Positions 10,230-24,400 of a stretch of 64,000 bases of DNA are shown here, in pieces (position 1 is the stretch's first letter; each line of letters begins with the position of its first letter). The notes beneath the pieces were generated by a model that was not told where the DNA came from, ran no database searches, and worked only from the letters and a program-made list of their open reading frames with translations. Position numbers and translations under genes: made by a program. The stretch is from Panagrolaimus kolymaensis (taxonomy: Eukaryota; Nematoda; Chromadorea; Rhabditida; Panagrolaimidae). The stretch is from contig JAJQJQ010000002.1 of NCBI GenBank assembly GCA_028622995.1, forward strand, positions 7,192,001-7,256,000, written 5' to 3'.

Positions 10230-13200
10230 TTGTTTTGGATTTTAAGTAAATTCATAAACTATTGTTTTGTTCGAATTTTCTTAAAACATTTATCTAGCCC
10301 AACAACACTGTAAAGCATCGAGGTTTTTTATTTTCCCTTCATCAAATTTTTCATCCAAACTATGTTTTATTTGTTTTGGATTTTAAGTAAATTCATAAAC
10401 TATTTTTTTTGTTCGAATTTTCTTAAAACATTTCTCTAGCCCAACAACACTGTAAAGCATCGAGGTTTTTTATTTTCCCTTCATCAAATTTTTCATCCAA
10501 ACTATGTTTTATTTGTTTTGGATTTTAAGTAAATTCATTAACTATTTTTTTTGTTCGAATTTTCTTAAAACATTTCTCTAGCCCAACAACACTGTAAAGC
10601 ATCGAGGTTTTTTATTTTCCCTTCATCAAATTTTTCATCCAAACTATGGTTTATTTGTTTTGGATTTTAAGTAAATTCATAAACTATTTTTTTTGTTCGA
10701 ATTTTCTTAAAACATTTCTCTAGCCCAACAACACTGTAAAGCATCGAGGTTTTTTATTTTCCCTTCATCAAATTTTTCATCCAAACTATGTTTTATTTGT
10801 TTTGGATTTTAAGTAAATTCATAAACTATTTTTTTTGTTCGAATTTTCTTAAAACATTTTTTCTAGCGCAACAACACTGTAAAGCATCGAGGTTTTTTAT
10901 TTTCCCTTCATCAAATTTTTCATCCAAACTATGTTTTATTTGTTTTGGATTTTAAGTAAATTCATAAACTATTGTTTTGTTCGAATTTTTTTAAAACATT
11001 TATCTAGCCCAACAACACTGTAAAGCATCGAGGTTTTTTATTTTCCCTTCATCAAATTTTTCATCCAAACTATGTTTTATTTGTTTTGGATTTTAAGTAA
11101 ATTCATAAACTATTGTTTTGTTCGAATTTTCTTAAAACATTTATCTAGCCCAACAACACTGTAAAGCATCGAGGTTTTTTATTTTCCCTTCATCAAATTT
11201 TTCATCCAAACTATGGTTTATTTGTTTTGGATTTTAAGTAAATTCATAAACTATTGTTTTGTTCGAATTTTCTTAAAACATTTTTTCTAGCCCAACCACA
11301 CTGTAAAGCATCGAGGGTTTTTATTTTCCCTTCATCAAATTTTTCATCCAAACTTTGTTTTATTTGTTTTGGATTTTAAGTAAATTCATAAACTATTTTT
11401 TTTGTTCGAATTTTCTTAAAACATTTTTTCTAGCCCAACAACACTGTAAAGCATCGAGGTTTTTTATTTTCCCTTCATCAAATTTTTCATCCAAACTATG
11501 GTTTATTTGTTTTGGATTTTAAGTAAATTCATAAACTATTTTTTTTGTTCGAATTTTCTTAAAACATTTCTCTAGCCCAACAACACTGTAAAGCATCTAG
11601 GTTTTTTATTTTCCCTTCATCAAATTTTTCATCCAAACTATGTTTTATTTGTTTTGGATTTTAAGTAAATTCATAAACTATTTTTTTTGTTCGAATTTTC
11701 TTAAAACATTTCTCTAGCCCAACAACACTGTAAAGCATCGAGGTTTTTTATTTTCCCTTCATCAAATTTTTCATCCAAACTATGTTTTATTTGTTTTGGA
11801 TTTTAAGTAAATTCATAAACTATTTTTTTTGTTCGAATTTTCTTAAAACATTTTTTCTAGCCCAAAAAACACTGTAAAGCATCGAGGGTTTTTATTTTCC
11901 CTTCATCAAATTTTTCATCCAAACTATGTTTTATTTGTTTTGGATTTTAAGTAAATTCATAAACTATTTTTTTTGTTCGAATTTTCTTAAAACATTTTTT
12001 CTAGCCCAACAACACTGTAAAGCATCGAGGTTTTTTATTTTCCCTTCATCAAATTTTTCATCCAAACTATGTTTTATTTGTTTTGGATTTTAAGTAAATT
12101 CATTAACTATTTTTTTTGTTCGAATTTTCTTAAAACATTTCTCTAGCCCAACAACACTGTAAAGCATCGAGGTTTTTTATTTTCCCTTCATCAAATTTTT
12201 CATCCAAACTATGGTTTATTTGTTTTGGATTTTAAGTAAATTCATAAACTATTTTTTTTGTTCGAATTTTCTTAAAACATTTCTCTAGCCCAACAACACT
12301 GTAAAGCATCGAGGTTTTTTATTTTCCCTTCATCAAATTTTTCATCCAAACTATGGTTTATTTGTTTTGGATTTTAAGTAAATTCATAAACTATTTTTTT
12401 TGTTCGAATTTTCTTAAAACATTTCTCTAGCCCAAAAAACACTGTAAAGCATCGAGGGTTTTTATTTTCCCTTCATCAAATTTTTCATCCAAACTATGTT
12501 TTATTTGTTTTGGATTTTAAGTAAATTCATAAACTATTTTTTTTGTTCGAATTTTCTTAAAACATTTTTTCTAGCGCAACAACACTGTAAAGCATCGAGG
12601 TTTTTTATTTTCCCTTCATCAAATTTTTCATCCAAACTATGTTTTATTTGTTTTGGATTTTAAGTAAATTCATAAACTATTGTTTTGTTCGAATTTTTTT
12701 AAAACATTTATCTAGCCCAACAACACTGTAAAGCATCGAGGTTTTTTATTTTCCCTTCATCAAATTTTTCATCCAAACTATGTTTTATTTGTTTTGGATT
12801 TTAAGTAAATTCATAAACTATTTTTTTTGATCGAATTTTCTTAAAACATTTATCTAGCCCAACAACACTGTAAAGCATCGAGGTTTTTTATTTTCCCTTC
12901 ATCAAATTTTTCATCCAAACTATGTTTTATTTGTTTTGGATTTTAAGTAAATTCATAAACTATTTTTTTTGTTCGAATTTTCTTAAAACATTTCTCTAGC
13001 CCAACAACACTGTAAAGCATCGAGGTTTTTTATTTTCCCTTCATCAAATTTTTCATCCAAACTATGTTTTTTTTGTTTTGGATTTTAAGTAAATTCATAA
13101 ACTATTTTTTTTGTTCGAATTTTCTTAAAACATTTATCTAGCCCAACAACACTGTAAAGCATCGAGGTTTTTTATTTTCCCTTCATCAAATTTTTCATCC

Positions 13201-14206
13201 AAACTATGTTTTATTTGTTTTGGATTTTAAGTAAATTCATAAACTATTGTTTTGTTCGAATTTTCTTAAAACATTTATCTAGCCCAACAACACTGTAAAG
13301 CATCGAGGTTTTTTATTTTCCCTTCATCAAATTTTTCATCCAAACTATGGTTTATTTGTTTTGGATTTTAAGTAAATTCATAAACTATTTTTTTTGTTCG
13401 AATTTTCTTAAATCATTTCTCTAGCCCAACAACACTGTAAAGCATCGAGGTTTTTTATTTTCCCTTCATCAAATTTTTCATCCAAACTATGTTTTATTTG
13501 TTTTGGATTTTAAGTAAATTCATTAACTATTTTTTTTGTTCGAATTTTCTTAAAACATTTCTCTAGCCCAACAACACTGTAAAGCATCGAGGTTTTTTAT
13601 TTTCCCTTCATCAAATTTTTCATCCAAACTATGGTTTATTTGTTTTGGATTTTAAGTAAATTCATAAACTATTTTTTTTGTTCGAATTTTCTTAAAACAT
13701 TTCTCTAGCCCAACAACACTGTAAAGCATCGAGGTTTTTTATTTTCCCTTCATCAAATTTTTCATCCAAACTATGGTTTATTTGTTTTGGATTTTAAGTA
13801 AATTCATAAACTATTTTTTTTGTTCGAATTTTCTTAAAACATTTATCTAGCCCAACAACACTGTAAAGCATCGAGGTTTTTTATTTTCCCTTCATCAAAT
13901 TTTTCATCCAAACTATGTTTTATTTGTTTTGGATTTTAAGTAAATTCATAAACTATTTTTTTTGTTCGAATTTTCTTAAAACATTTATCTAGCCCAACAA
14001 CACTGTAAAGCATCGAGGTTTTTTATTTTCCCTTCATCAAATTTTTCATCCAAACTATGGTTTATTTGTTTTGGATTTTAAGTAAATTCATAAACTATTG
14101 TTTTGTTCGAATTTTTTTAAAACATTTATCTAGCCCAACAACACTGTAAAGCATCGAGGTTTTTTATTTTCCCTTCATCAAATTTTTCATCCAAACTATG
14201 TTTTAT
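10230..14206 (+). repeat. Satellite, mixed T8 and G forms, with a partial cassette
   Basis: About 28 monomers. The first cassette monomer alone (ccaaccacac, gaggg, aactttg) is at 11,222-11,363 and is followed by a T8/long gagg monomer, not the usual gaggg. Other markers: cattaac near 10,536, 12,103 and 13,522; gcatctagg near 11,594; cccaaaaaacac at 11,861 and 12,431 (four monomers apart); ctagcgcaac near 10,864 and 12,574; gatcgaa near 12,830; aaatcattt near 13,410. Recurrences four and eleven to twelve monomers apart suggest local duplications. Confidence 0.85.
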
Positions 14207-17200
14207 TTGTTTTGGATTTTAAGTAAATTCATAAACTATTTTTTTTGTTCGAATTTTCTTAAAACATTTTTCTAGCAAAGCATCGAGGTTTTTTATTTTC
14301 CCTTCATCAAATTTTTCATCCAAACTATGTTTTATTTGTTTTGGATTTTAAGTAAATTCATAAACTATTTTTTTTGTTCGAATTTTCTTAAAACATTTCT
14401 CTAGCCCAACAACACTGTAAAGCATCGAGGTTTTTTATTTTCCCTTCATCAAATTTTTCTACCAAACTATGTTTTTTTTGTTTTGGATTTTAAGTAAATT
14501 CATAAACTATTGTTTTGTTCGAATTTTTTTAAAACATTTATCTAGCCCAACAACACTGTAAAGCATCGAGGTTTTTTATTTTCCCTTCATCAAATTTTTC
14601 ATCCAAACTATGGTTTATTTGTTTTGGATTTTAAGTAAATTCATAAACTATTGTTTTGTTCGAATTTTTTTAAAACATTTATCTAGCCCAACAACACTGT
14701 AAAGCATCGAGGTTTTTTATTTTCCCTTCATCAAATTTTTCATCCAAACTATGTTTTATTTGTTTTGGATTTTAAGTAAATTCATAAACTATTTTTTTTG
14801 TTCGAATTTTCTTAAAACATTTTTCTAGCAAAGCATCGAGGTTTTTTATTTTCCCTTCATCAAATTTTTCATCCAAACTATGTTTTATTTGTTTTGGATT
14901 TTAAGTAAATTCATAAACTATTGTTTTGTTCGAATTTTTTTAAAACATTTATCTAGCCCAACAACACTGTAAAGCATCGAGGTTTTTTATTTTCCCTTCA
15001 TCAAATTTTTCATCCAAACTATGTTTTATTTGTTTTGGATTTTAAGTAAATTCATAAACTATTTTTTTTGTTCGAATTTTCTTAAAACATTTATCTAGCC
15101 CAACAACACTGTAAAGCATCGAGGTTTTTTATTTTCCCTTCATCAAATTTTTCATCCAAACTATGTTTTATTTGTTTTGGATTTTAAGTAAATTCATAAA
15201 CTATTTTTTTTGTTCGAATTTTCTTAAAACATTTTTTCTAGCCCAACCAAACTGTAAAGCATCGTGGTTTTTTATTTTCCCTTCATCAAATTTTTCATCC
15301 AAACTATGTTTTATTTGTTTTGGATTTTAAGTAAATTCATTAACTATTTTTTTTGTTCGAATTTTCTTAAAACATTTTTCTAGCAAAGCATCGAGGTTTT
15401 TTATTTTCCCTTCATCAAATTTTTCATCCAAACTATGTTTTATTTGTTTTGGATTTTAAGTAAATTCATAAACTATTGTTTTGTTCGAATTTTTTTAAAA
15501 CATTTATCTAGCCCAACAACACTGTAAAGCATCGAGGTTTTTTATTTTCCCTTCATCAAATTTTTCATCCAAACTATGTTTTATTTGTTTTGGATTTTAA
15601 GTAAATTCATAAACTATTTTTTTTGTTCGAATTTTCTTAAAACATTTTTCTAGCAAAGCATCGAGGTTTTTTATTTTCCCTTCATCAAATTTTTCATCCA
15701 AACTATGTTTTATTTGTTTTGGATTTTAAGTAAATTCATAAACTATTGTTTTGTTCGAATTTTTTTAAAACATTTATCTAGCCCAACAACACTGTAAAGC
15801 ATCGAGGTTTTTTATTTTCCCTTCATCAAATTTTTCATCCAAACTATGTTTTATTTGTTTTGGATTTTAAGTAAATTCATAAACTATTTTTTTTGTTCGA
15901 ATTTTCTTAAAATATTTTTTCTAGCCCAACCAAACTGTAAAGCATCGTGGTTTTTTATTTTCCCTTCATCAAATTTTTCATCCAAACTATGTTTTATTTG
16001 TTTTGGATTTTAAGTAAATTCATAAACTATTTTTTTTGTTCGAATTTTCTTAAAACATTTCTCTAGCCCAACAACACTGTAAAGCATCGAGGTTTTTTAT
16101 TTTCCCTTCATCAAATTTTTCATCCAAACTATGTTTTATTTGTTTTGGATTTTAAGTAAATTCATAAACTATTTTTTTTGTTCGAATTTTCTTAAAACAT
16201 TTTTCTAGCAAAGCATCGAGGTTTTTTATTTTCCCTTCATCAAATTTTTCATCCAAACTATGTTTTATTTGTTTTGGATTTTAAGTAAATTCATAAACTA
16301 TTGTTTTGTTCGAATTTTTTTAAAACATTTATCTAGCCCAACAACACTGTAAAGCATCGAGGTTTTTTATTTTCCCTTCATCAAATTTTTCATCCAAACT
16401 ATGGTTTATTTGTTTTGGATTTTAAGTAAATTCATAAACTATTGTTTTGTTCGAATTTTTTTAAAACATTTATCTAGCCCAACAACACTGTAAAGCATCG
16501 AGGTTTTTTATTTTCCCTTCATCAAATTTTTCTACCAAACTATGTTTTTTTTGTTTTGGATTTTAAGTAAATTCATAAACTATTGTTTTGTTCGAATTTT
16601 TTTAAAACATTTATCTAGCCCAACAACACTGTAAAGCATCGAGGTTTTTTATTTTCCCTTCATCAAATTTTTCATCCAAACTATGTTTTATTTGTTTTGG
16701 ATTTTAAGTAAATTCATAAACTATTTTTTTTGTTCGAATTTTCTTAAAACATTTATCTAGCCCAACAACACTGTAAAGCATCGAGGTTTTTTATTTTCCC
16801 TTCATCAAATTTTTCATCCAAACTATGGTTTATTTGTTTTGGATTTTAAGTAAATTCATAAACTATTTTTTTTGTTCGAATTTTCTTAAAACATTTATCT
16901 AGCCCAACAACACTGTAAAGCATCGAGGTTTTTTATTTTCCCTTCATCAAATTTTTCATCCAAACTATGTTTTATTTGTTTTGGATTTTAAGTAAATTCA
17001 TAAACTATTTTTTTTGTTCGAATTTTCTTAAAACATTTATCTAGCCCAACAACACTGTAAAGCATCGAGGTTTTTTATTTTCCCTTCATCAAATTTTTCA
17101 TCCAAACTATGGTTTATTTGTTTTGGATTTTAAGTAAATTCATAAACTATTGTTTTGTTCGAATTTTTTTAAAACATTTATCTAGCCCAACAACACTGTA

Positions 17201-18225
17201 AAGCATCGAGGTTTTTTATTTTCCCTTCATCAAATTTTTCATCCAAACTATGTTTTATTTGTTTTGGATTTTAAGTAAATTCATAAACTATTTTTTTTGT
17301 TCGAATTTTCTTAAAACATTTTTCTAGCAAAGCATCGAGGTTTTTTATTTTCCCTTCATCAAATTTTTCATCCAAACTATGTTTTATTTGTTTTGGATTT
17401 TAAGTAAATTCATAAACTATTTTTTTTGTTCGAATTTTCTTAAAACATTTCTCTAGCCCAACAACACTGTAAAGCATCGAGGTTTTTTATTTTCCCTTCA
17501 TCAAATTTTTCTACCAAACTATGTTTTTTTTGTTTTGGATTTTAAGTAAATTCATAAACTATTGTTTTGTTCGAATTTTTTTAAAACATTTATCTAGCCC
17601 AACAACACTGTAAAGCATCGAGGTTTTTTATTTTCCCTTCATCAAATTTTTCATCCAAACTATGGTTTATTTGTTTTGGATTTTAAGTAAATTCATAAAC
17701 TATTTTTTTTGTTCGAATTTTTTTAAAACATTTATCTAGCCCAACAACACTGTAAAGCATCGAGGTTTTTTATTTTCCCTTCATCAAATTTTTCATCCAA
17801 ACTATGTTTTATTTGTTTTGGATTTTAAGTAAATTCATAAACTATTTTTTTTGTTCGAATTTTCTTAAAACATTTTTCTAGCAAAGCATCGAGGTTTTTT
17901 ATTTTCCCTTCATCAAATTTTTCATCCAAACTATGTTTTATTTGTTTTGGATTTTAAGTAAATTCATAAACTATTGTTTTGTTCGAATTTTTTTAAAACA
18001 TTTATCTAGCCCAACAACACTGTAAAGCATCGAGGTTTTTTATTTTCCCTTCATCAAATTTTTCATCCAAACTATGTTTTATTTGTTTTGGATTTTAAGT
18101 AAATTCATAAACTATTTTTTTTGTTCGAATTTTCTTAAAATATTTTTTCTAGCCCAACCAAACTGTAAAGCATCGTGGTTTTTTATTTTCCCTTCATCAA
18201 ATTTTTCATCCAAACTATGTTTTAT
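14207..18225 (+). repeat. Satellite domain with seven 129-bp deletion monomers
   Basis: Seven monomers lack the same 13 bases (ccaacaacactgt) after ctagc, giving tttttctagcaaagcatcg. Junctions lie after bases 14,276, 14,829, 15,384, 15,654, 16,209, 17,328 and 17,882. All seven have the T8 run and identical junctions, so they descend from one deletion spread by amplification. Linked markers in the same domain are cttttttaaaac-type monomers (gaatttttttaaaac), tctaccaaac with a tgtttttttt tail (about 14,458, 16,531, 17,509) and ccaaccaaac with gcatcgtgg (about 15,244, 15,929, 18,151). The series starting at 14,207 and 17,259 show much the same order of markers. Outside this domain I did not see the deletion. 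Confidence 0.9.
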
Positions 18226-20209
18226 TTGTTTTGGATTTTAAGTAAATTCATTAACTATTTTTTTTGTTCGAATTTTCTTAAAACATTTATCTAGCCCAAC
18301 AACACTGTAAAGCATCGAGGTTTTTTATTTTCCCTTCATCAAATTTTTCATCCAAACTATGTTTTATTTGTTTTGGATTTTAAGTAAATTCATAAACTAT
18401 TTTTTTTGTTCGAATTTTCTTAAAACATTTATCTAGCCCAACAACACTGTAAAGCATCGAGGTTTTTTATTTTCCCTTCATCAAATTTTTCATCCAAACT
18501 ATGTTTTATTTGTTTTGGATTTTTAGTAAATTCATAAACTATTTTTTTTGTTCGAATTTTCTTAAAACATTTATCTAGCCCAACAACACTGTAAAGCATC
18601 GAGGTTTTTTATTTTCCCTTCATCAAATTTTTCATCCAAACTATGTTTTATTTGTTTTGGATTTTAAGTAAATTCATAAACTATTTTTTTGTTCGAATTT
18701 TCTTAAAACATTTCTCTAGCCCAACAACACTGTAAAGCATCGAGGTTTTTTATTTTCCCTTCATCAAATTTTTCATCCAAACTATGTTTTATTTGTTTTG
18801 GATTTTAAGTAAATTCATAAACTATTTTTTTTGTTCGAATTTTCTTAAAACATTTATCTAGCCCAACAACACTGTAAAGCATCGAGGTTTTTTATTTTCC
18901 CTTCATCAAATTTTTCATCCAAACTATGTATAATTTGTTTTGGATTTTAAGTAAATTCATAAACTATTTTTTTGTTCGAATTTTCTTAAAACATTTCTCT
19001 AGCCCAACAACACTGTAAAGCATCGAGGTTTTTTATTTTCCCTTCATCAAATTTTTCATCCAAACTATGTTTTATTTGTATTGGATTTTAAGTAAATTCA
19101 TAAACTATTTTTTTTGTTCGAATTTTCTTAAAACATTTATCTAGCCCAACAACACTGTAAAGCATCGAGGTTTTTTATTTTCCCTTCATCAAATTTTTCA
19201 TCCAAACTATGTTTTATTTGTTTTGGATTTTAAGTAAATTCATTAACTATTTTTTTTGTTCGAATTTTCTTAAAACATTTATCTAGCCCAACAACACTGT
19301 AAAGCATCGAGGTTTTTTATTTTCCCTTCATCAAATTTTTCATCCAAACTATGTTTTATTTGTTTTGGATTTTAAGTAAATTCATAAACTATTTTTTTTG
19401 TTCGAATTTTCTTAAAACATTTATCTAGCCCAACAACACTGTAAAGCATCGAGGTTTTTTATTTTCCCTTCATCAAATTTTTCATCCAAACTATGTTTTA
19501 TTTGTTTTGGATTTTTAGTAAATTCATAAACTATTTTTTTTGTTCGAATTTTCTTAAAACATTTATCTAGCCCAACAACACTGTAAAGCATCGAGGTTTT
19601 TTATTTTCCCTTCATCAAATTTTTCATCCAAACTATGTTTTATTTGTTTTGGATTTTAAGTAAATTCATAAACTATTTTTTTGTTCGAATTTTCTTAAAA
19701 CATTTCTCTAGCCCAACAACACTGTAAAGCATCGAGGTTTTTTATTTTCCCTTCATCAAATTTTTCATCCAAACTATGTTTTATTTGTTTTGGATTTTAA
19801 GTAAATTCATAAACTATTTTTTTTGTTCGAATTTTCTTAAAACATTTATCTAGCCCAACAACACTGTAAAGCATCGAGGTTTTTTATTTTCCCTTCATCA
19901 AATTTTTCATCCAAACTATGTATAATTTGTTTTGGATTTTAAGTAAATTCATAAACTATTTTTTTGTTCGAATTTTCTTAAAACATTTCTCTAGCCCAAC
20001 AACACTGTAAAGCATCGAGGTTTTTTATTTTCCCTTCATCAAATTTTTCATCCAAACTATGTTTTATTTGTTTTGGATTTTAAGTAAATTCATAAACTAT
20101 TTTTTTTGTTCGAATTTTCTTAAAACATTTATCTAGCCCAACAACACTGTAAAGCATCGAGGTTTTTTATTTTCCCTTCATCAAATTTTTCATCCAAACT
20201 ATGTATAAT
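18226..20209 (+). repeat. 7-mer higher-order repeat, about two units of 992 bp
   Basis: Order of the first unit (18,226-19,217): cattaac T8; T8; ggatttttagt T8; T7/C; gtataattt tail; T7/C; T8/A. The second unit starts at 19,218 with the same markers in the same places for six monomers, then diverges with a second gtataattt tail near 20,211. A private tttgtattgg is at about 19,078. Confidence 0.8.
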
Positions 20210-20351
20210 TTGTTTTGGATTTTAAGTAAATTCATAAACTATTTTTTTTGTTCGAATTTTCTTAAAACATTTATCTAGCCCAACAACACTGTAAAGCATC
20301 GAGGTTTTTTATTTTCCCTTCATCAAATTTTTCATCCAAACTATGTTTTAT
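20210..20351 (+). repeat. Single satellite monomer between HOR blocks
   Basis: One T8/A monomer with atgt tail joins the 7-mer block to the 4-mer block. It matches the consensus apart from the Q-site choice. Confidence 0.85.
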
Positions 20352-21483
20352 TTGTTTTGGATTTTTAGTAAATTCATAAACTATTTTTTTTGTTCGAATT
20401 TTCTTAAAACATTTATCTAGCCCAACAACACTGTAAAGCATCGAGGTTTTTTATTTTCCCTTCATCAAATTTTTCATCCAAACTATGGTTTATTTGTTTT
20501 GGATTTTAAGTAAATTCATAAACTATTTTTTTGTTCGAATTTTCTTAAAACATTTCTCTAGCCCAACAACACTGTAAAGCATCGAGGTTTTTTATTTTCC
20601 CTTCATCAAATTTTTCATCCAAACTATGGTTTATTTGTTTTGGATTTTAAGTAAATTCATAAACTATTTTTTTGTTCGAATTTTCTTAAAACATTTCTCT
20701 AGCCCAACAACACTGTAAAGCATCGAGGTTTTTTATTTTCCCTTCATCAAATTTTTCATCCAAACTATGGTTTATTTGTTTTGGATTTTAAGTAAATTCA
20801 TAAACTATTTTTTTTGTTCGAATTTTCTTAAAACATTTATCTAGCCCAACAACACTGTAAAGCATCGAGGTTTTTTATTTTCCCTTCATCAAATTTTTCA
20901 TCCAAACTATGTTTTATTTGTTTTGGATTTTTAGTAAATTCATAAACTATTTTTTTTGTTCGAATTTTCTTAAAACATTTATCTAGCCCAACAACACTGT
21001 AAAGCATCGAGGTTTTTTATTTTCCCTTCATCAAATTTTTCATCCAAACTATGGTTTATTTGTTTTGGATTTTAAGTAAATTCATAAACTATTTTTTTGT
21101 TCGAATTTTCTTAAAACATTTCTCTAGCCCAACAACACTGTAAAGCATCGAGGTTTTTTATTTTCCCTTCATCAAATTTTTCATCCAAACTATGGTTTAT
21201 TTGTTTTGGATTTTAAGTAAATTCATAAACTATTTTTTTGTTCGAATTTTCTTAAAACATTTCTCTAGCCCAACAACACTGTAAAGCATCGAGGTTTTTT
21301 ATTTTCCCTTCATCAAATTTTTCATCCAAACTATGGTTTATTTGTTTTGGATTTTAAGTAAATTCATAAACTATTTTTTTTGTTCGAATTTTCTTAAAAC
21401 ATTTATCTAGCCCAACAACACTGTAAAGCATCGAGGTTTTTTATTTTCCCTTCATCAAATTTTTCATCCAAACTATGTTTTAT
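20352..21483 (+). repeat. 4-mer higher-order repeat, two units of 566 bp
   Basis: Units 20,352-20,917 and 20,918-21,483 each read: ggatttttagt T8/A/atgg; T7/C/atgg; T7/C/atgg; T8/A/atgt. The order, run lengths and tails agree in both units. Confidence 0.85.
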
Positions 21484-24400
21484 TTGTTTTGGATTTTAAG
21501 TAAATTCATAAACTATTTTTTTTGTTCGAATTTTCTTAAAACATTTATCTAGCCCAACAACACTGTAACGCATCGAGGTTTTTTATTTTCCCTTCATCAA
21601 ATTTTTCATCCAAACTATGTTTTATTTGTTTTGGATTTTAAGTAAATTCATAAACTATTTTTTTTGTTCGAATTTTCTTAAAACATTTATCTAGCCCAAC
21701 AACACTGTAAAGCATCGAGGTTTTTTATTTTCCCTTCATCAAATTTTTCATCCAAACTATGTATAATTTGTTTTGGATTTTAAGTAAATTCATAAACTAT
21801 TTTTTTTGTTCGAATTTTCTTAAAACATTTATCTAGCCCAACAACACTGTAAAGCATCGAGGTTTTTTATTTTCCCTTCATCAAATTTTTCATCCAAACT
21901 ATGTTTTATTTGTTTTGGATTTTTAGTAAATTCATAAACTATTTTTTTTGTTCGAATTTTCTTAAAACATTTATCTAGCCCAACAACACTGTAAAGCATC
22001 GAGGTTTTTTATTTTCCCTTCATCAAATTTTTCATCCAAACTATGTTTTATTTGTTTTGGATTTTAAGTAAATTCATAAACTATTTTTTTGTTCGAATTT
22101 TCTTAAAACATTTCTCTAGCCCAACAACACTGTAAAGCATCGAGGTTTTTTATTTTCCCTTCATCAAATTTTTCATCCAAACTATGGTTTATTTGTTTTG
22201 GATTTTAAGTAAATTCATAAACTATTTTTTTGTTCGAATTTTCTTAAAACATTTCTCTAGCCCAACAACACTGTAAAGCATCGAGGTTTTTTATTTTCCC
22301 TTCATCAAATTTTTCATCCAAACTATGGTTTATTTGTTTTGGATTTTAAGTAAATTCATAAACTATTTTTTTGTTCGAATTTTCTTAAAACATTTCTCTA
22401 GCCCAACAACACTGTAAAGCATCGAGGTTTTTTATTTTCCCTTCATCAAATTTTTCATCCAAACTATGGTTTATTTGTTTTGGATTTTAAGTAAATTCAT
22501 AAACTATTTTTTTTGTTCGAATTTTCTTAAAACATTTATCTAGCCCAACAACACTGTAAAGCATCGAGGTTTTTTATTTTCCCTTCATCAAATTTTTCAT
22601 CCAAACTATGTTTTATTTGTTTTGGATTTTTAGTAAATTCATAAACTATTTTTTTTGTTCGAATTTTCTTAAAACATTTATCTAGCCCAACAACACTGTA
22701 AAGCATCGAGGTTTTTTATTTTCCCTTCATCAAATTTTTCATCCAAACTATGGTTTATTTGTTTTGGATTTTAAGTAAATTCATAAACTATTTTTTTGTT
22801 CGAATTTTCTTAAAACATTTCTCTAGCCCAACAACACTGTAAAGCATCGAGGTTTTTTATTTTCCCTTCATCAAATTTTTCATCCAAACTATGGTTTATT
22901 TGTTTTGGATTTTAAGTAAATTCATAAACTATTTTTTTGTTCGAATTTTCTTAAAACATTTCTCTAGCCCAACAACACTGTAAAGCATCGAGGTTTTTTA
23001 TTTTCCCTTCATCAAATTTTTCATCCAAACTATGGTTTATTTGTTTTGGATTTTAAGTAAATTCATAAACTATTTTTTTGTTCGAATTTTCTTAAAACAT
23101 TTCTCTAGCCCAACAACACTGTAAAGCATCGAGGTTTTTTATTTTCCCTTCATCAAATTTTTCATCCAAACTATGGTTTATTTGTTTTGGATTTTAAGTA
23201 AATTCATAAACTATTTTTTTGTTCGAATTTTCTTAAAACATTTCTCTAGCCCAACAACACTGTAAAGCATCGAGGTTTTTTATTTTCCCTTCATCAAATT
23301 TTTCATCCAAACTATGGTTTATTTGTTTTGGATTTTAAGTAAATTCATAAACTATTTTTTTTGTTCGAATTTTCTTAAAACATTTATCTAGCCCAACAAC
23401 ACTGTAAAGCATCGAGGTTTTTTATTTTCCCTTCATCAAATTTTTCATCCAAACTATGTTTTATTTGTTTTGGATTTTAAGTAAATTCATAAACTATTTT
23501 TTTTGTTCGAATTTTCTTAAAACATTTATCTAGCCCAACAACACTGTAACGCATCGAGGTTTTTTATTTTCCCTTCATCAAATTTTTCATCCAAACTATG
23601 TTTTATTTGTTTTGGATTTTAAGTAAATTCATAAACTATTTTTTTTGTTCGAATTTTCTTAAAACATTTATCTAGCCCAACAACACTGTAAAGCATCGAG
23701 GTTTTTTATTTTCCCTTCATCAAATTTTTCATCCAAACTATGTATAATTTGTTTTGGATTTTAAGTAAATTCATAAACTATTTTTTTTGTTCGAATTTTC
23801 TTAAAACATTTATCTAGCCCAACAACACTGTAAAGCATCGAGGTTTTTTATTTTCCCTTCATCAAATTTTTCATCCAAACTATGTTTTATTTGTTTTGGA
23901 TTTTTAGTAAATTCATAAACTATTTTTTTTGTTCGAATTTTCTTAAAACATTTATCTAGCCCAACAACACTGTAAAGCATCGAGGTTTTTTATTTTCCCT
24001 TCATCAAATTTTTCATCCAAACTATGTTTTATTTGTTTTGGATTTTAAGTAAATTCATAAACTATTTTTTTGTTCGAATTTTCTTAAAACATTTCTCTAG
24101 CCCAACAACACTGTAAAGCATCGAGGTTTTTTATTTTCCCTTCATCAAATTTTTCATCCAAACTATGGTTTATTTGTTTTGGATTTTAAGTAAATTCATA
24201 AACTATTTTTTTGTTCGAATTTTCTTAAAACATTTCTCTAGCCCAACAACACTGTAAAGCATCGAGGTTTTTTATTTTCCCTTCATCAAATTTTTCATCC
24301 AAACTATGGTTTATTTGTTTTGGATTTTAAGTAAATTCATAAACTATTTTTTTGTTCGAATTTTCTTAAAACATTTCTCTAGCCCAACAACACTGTAAAG

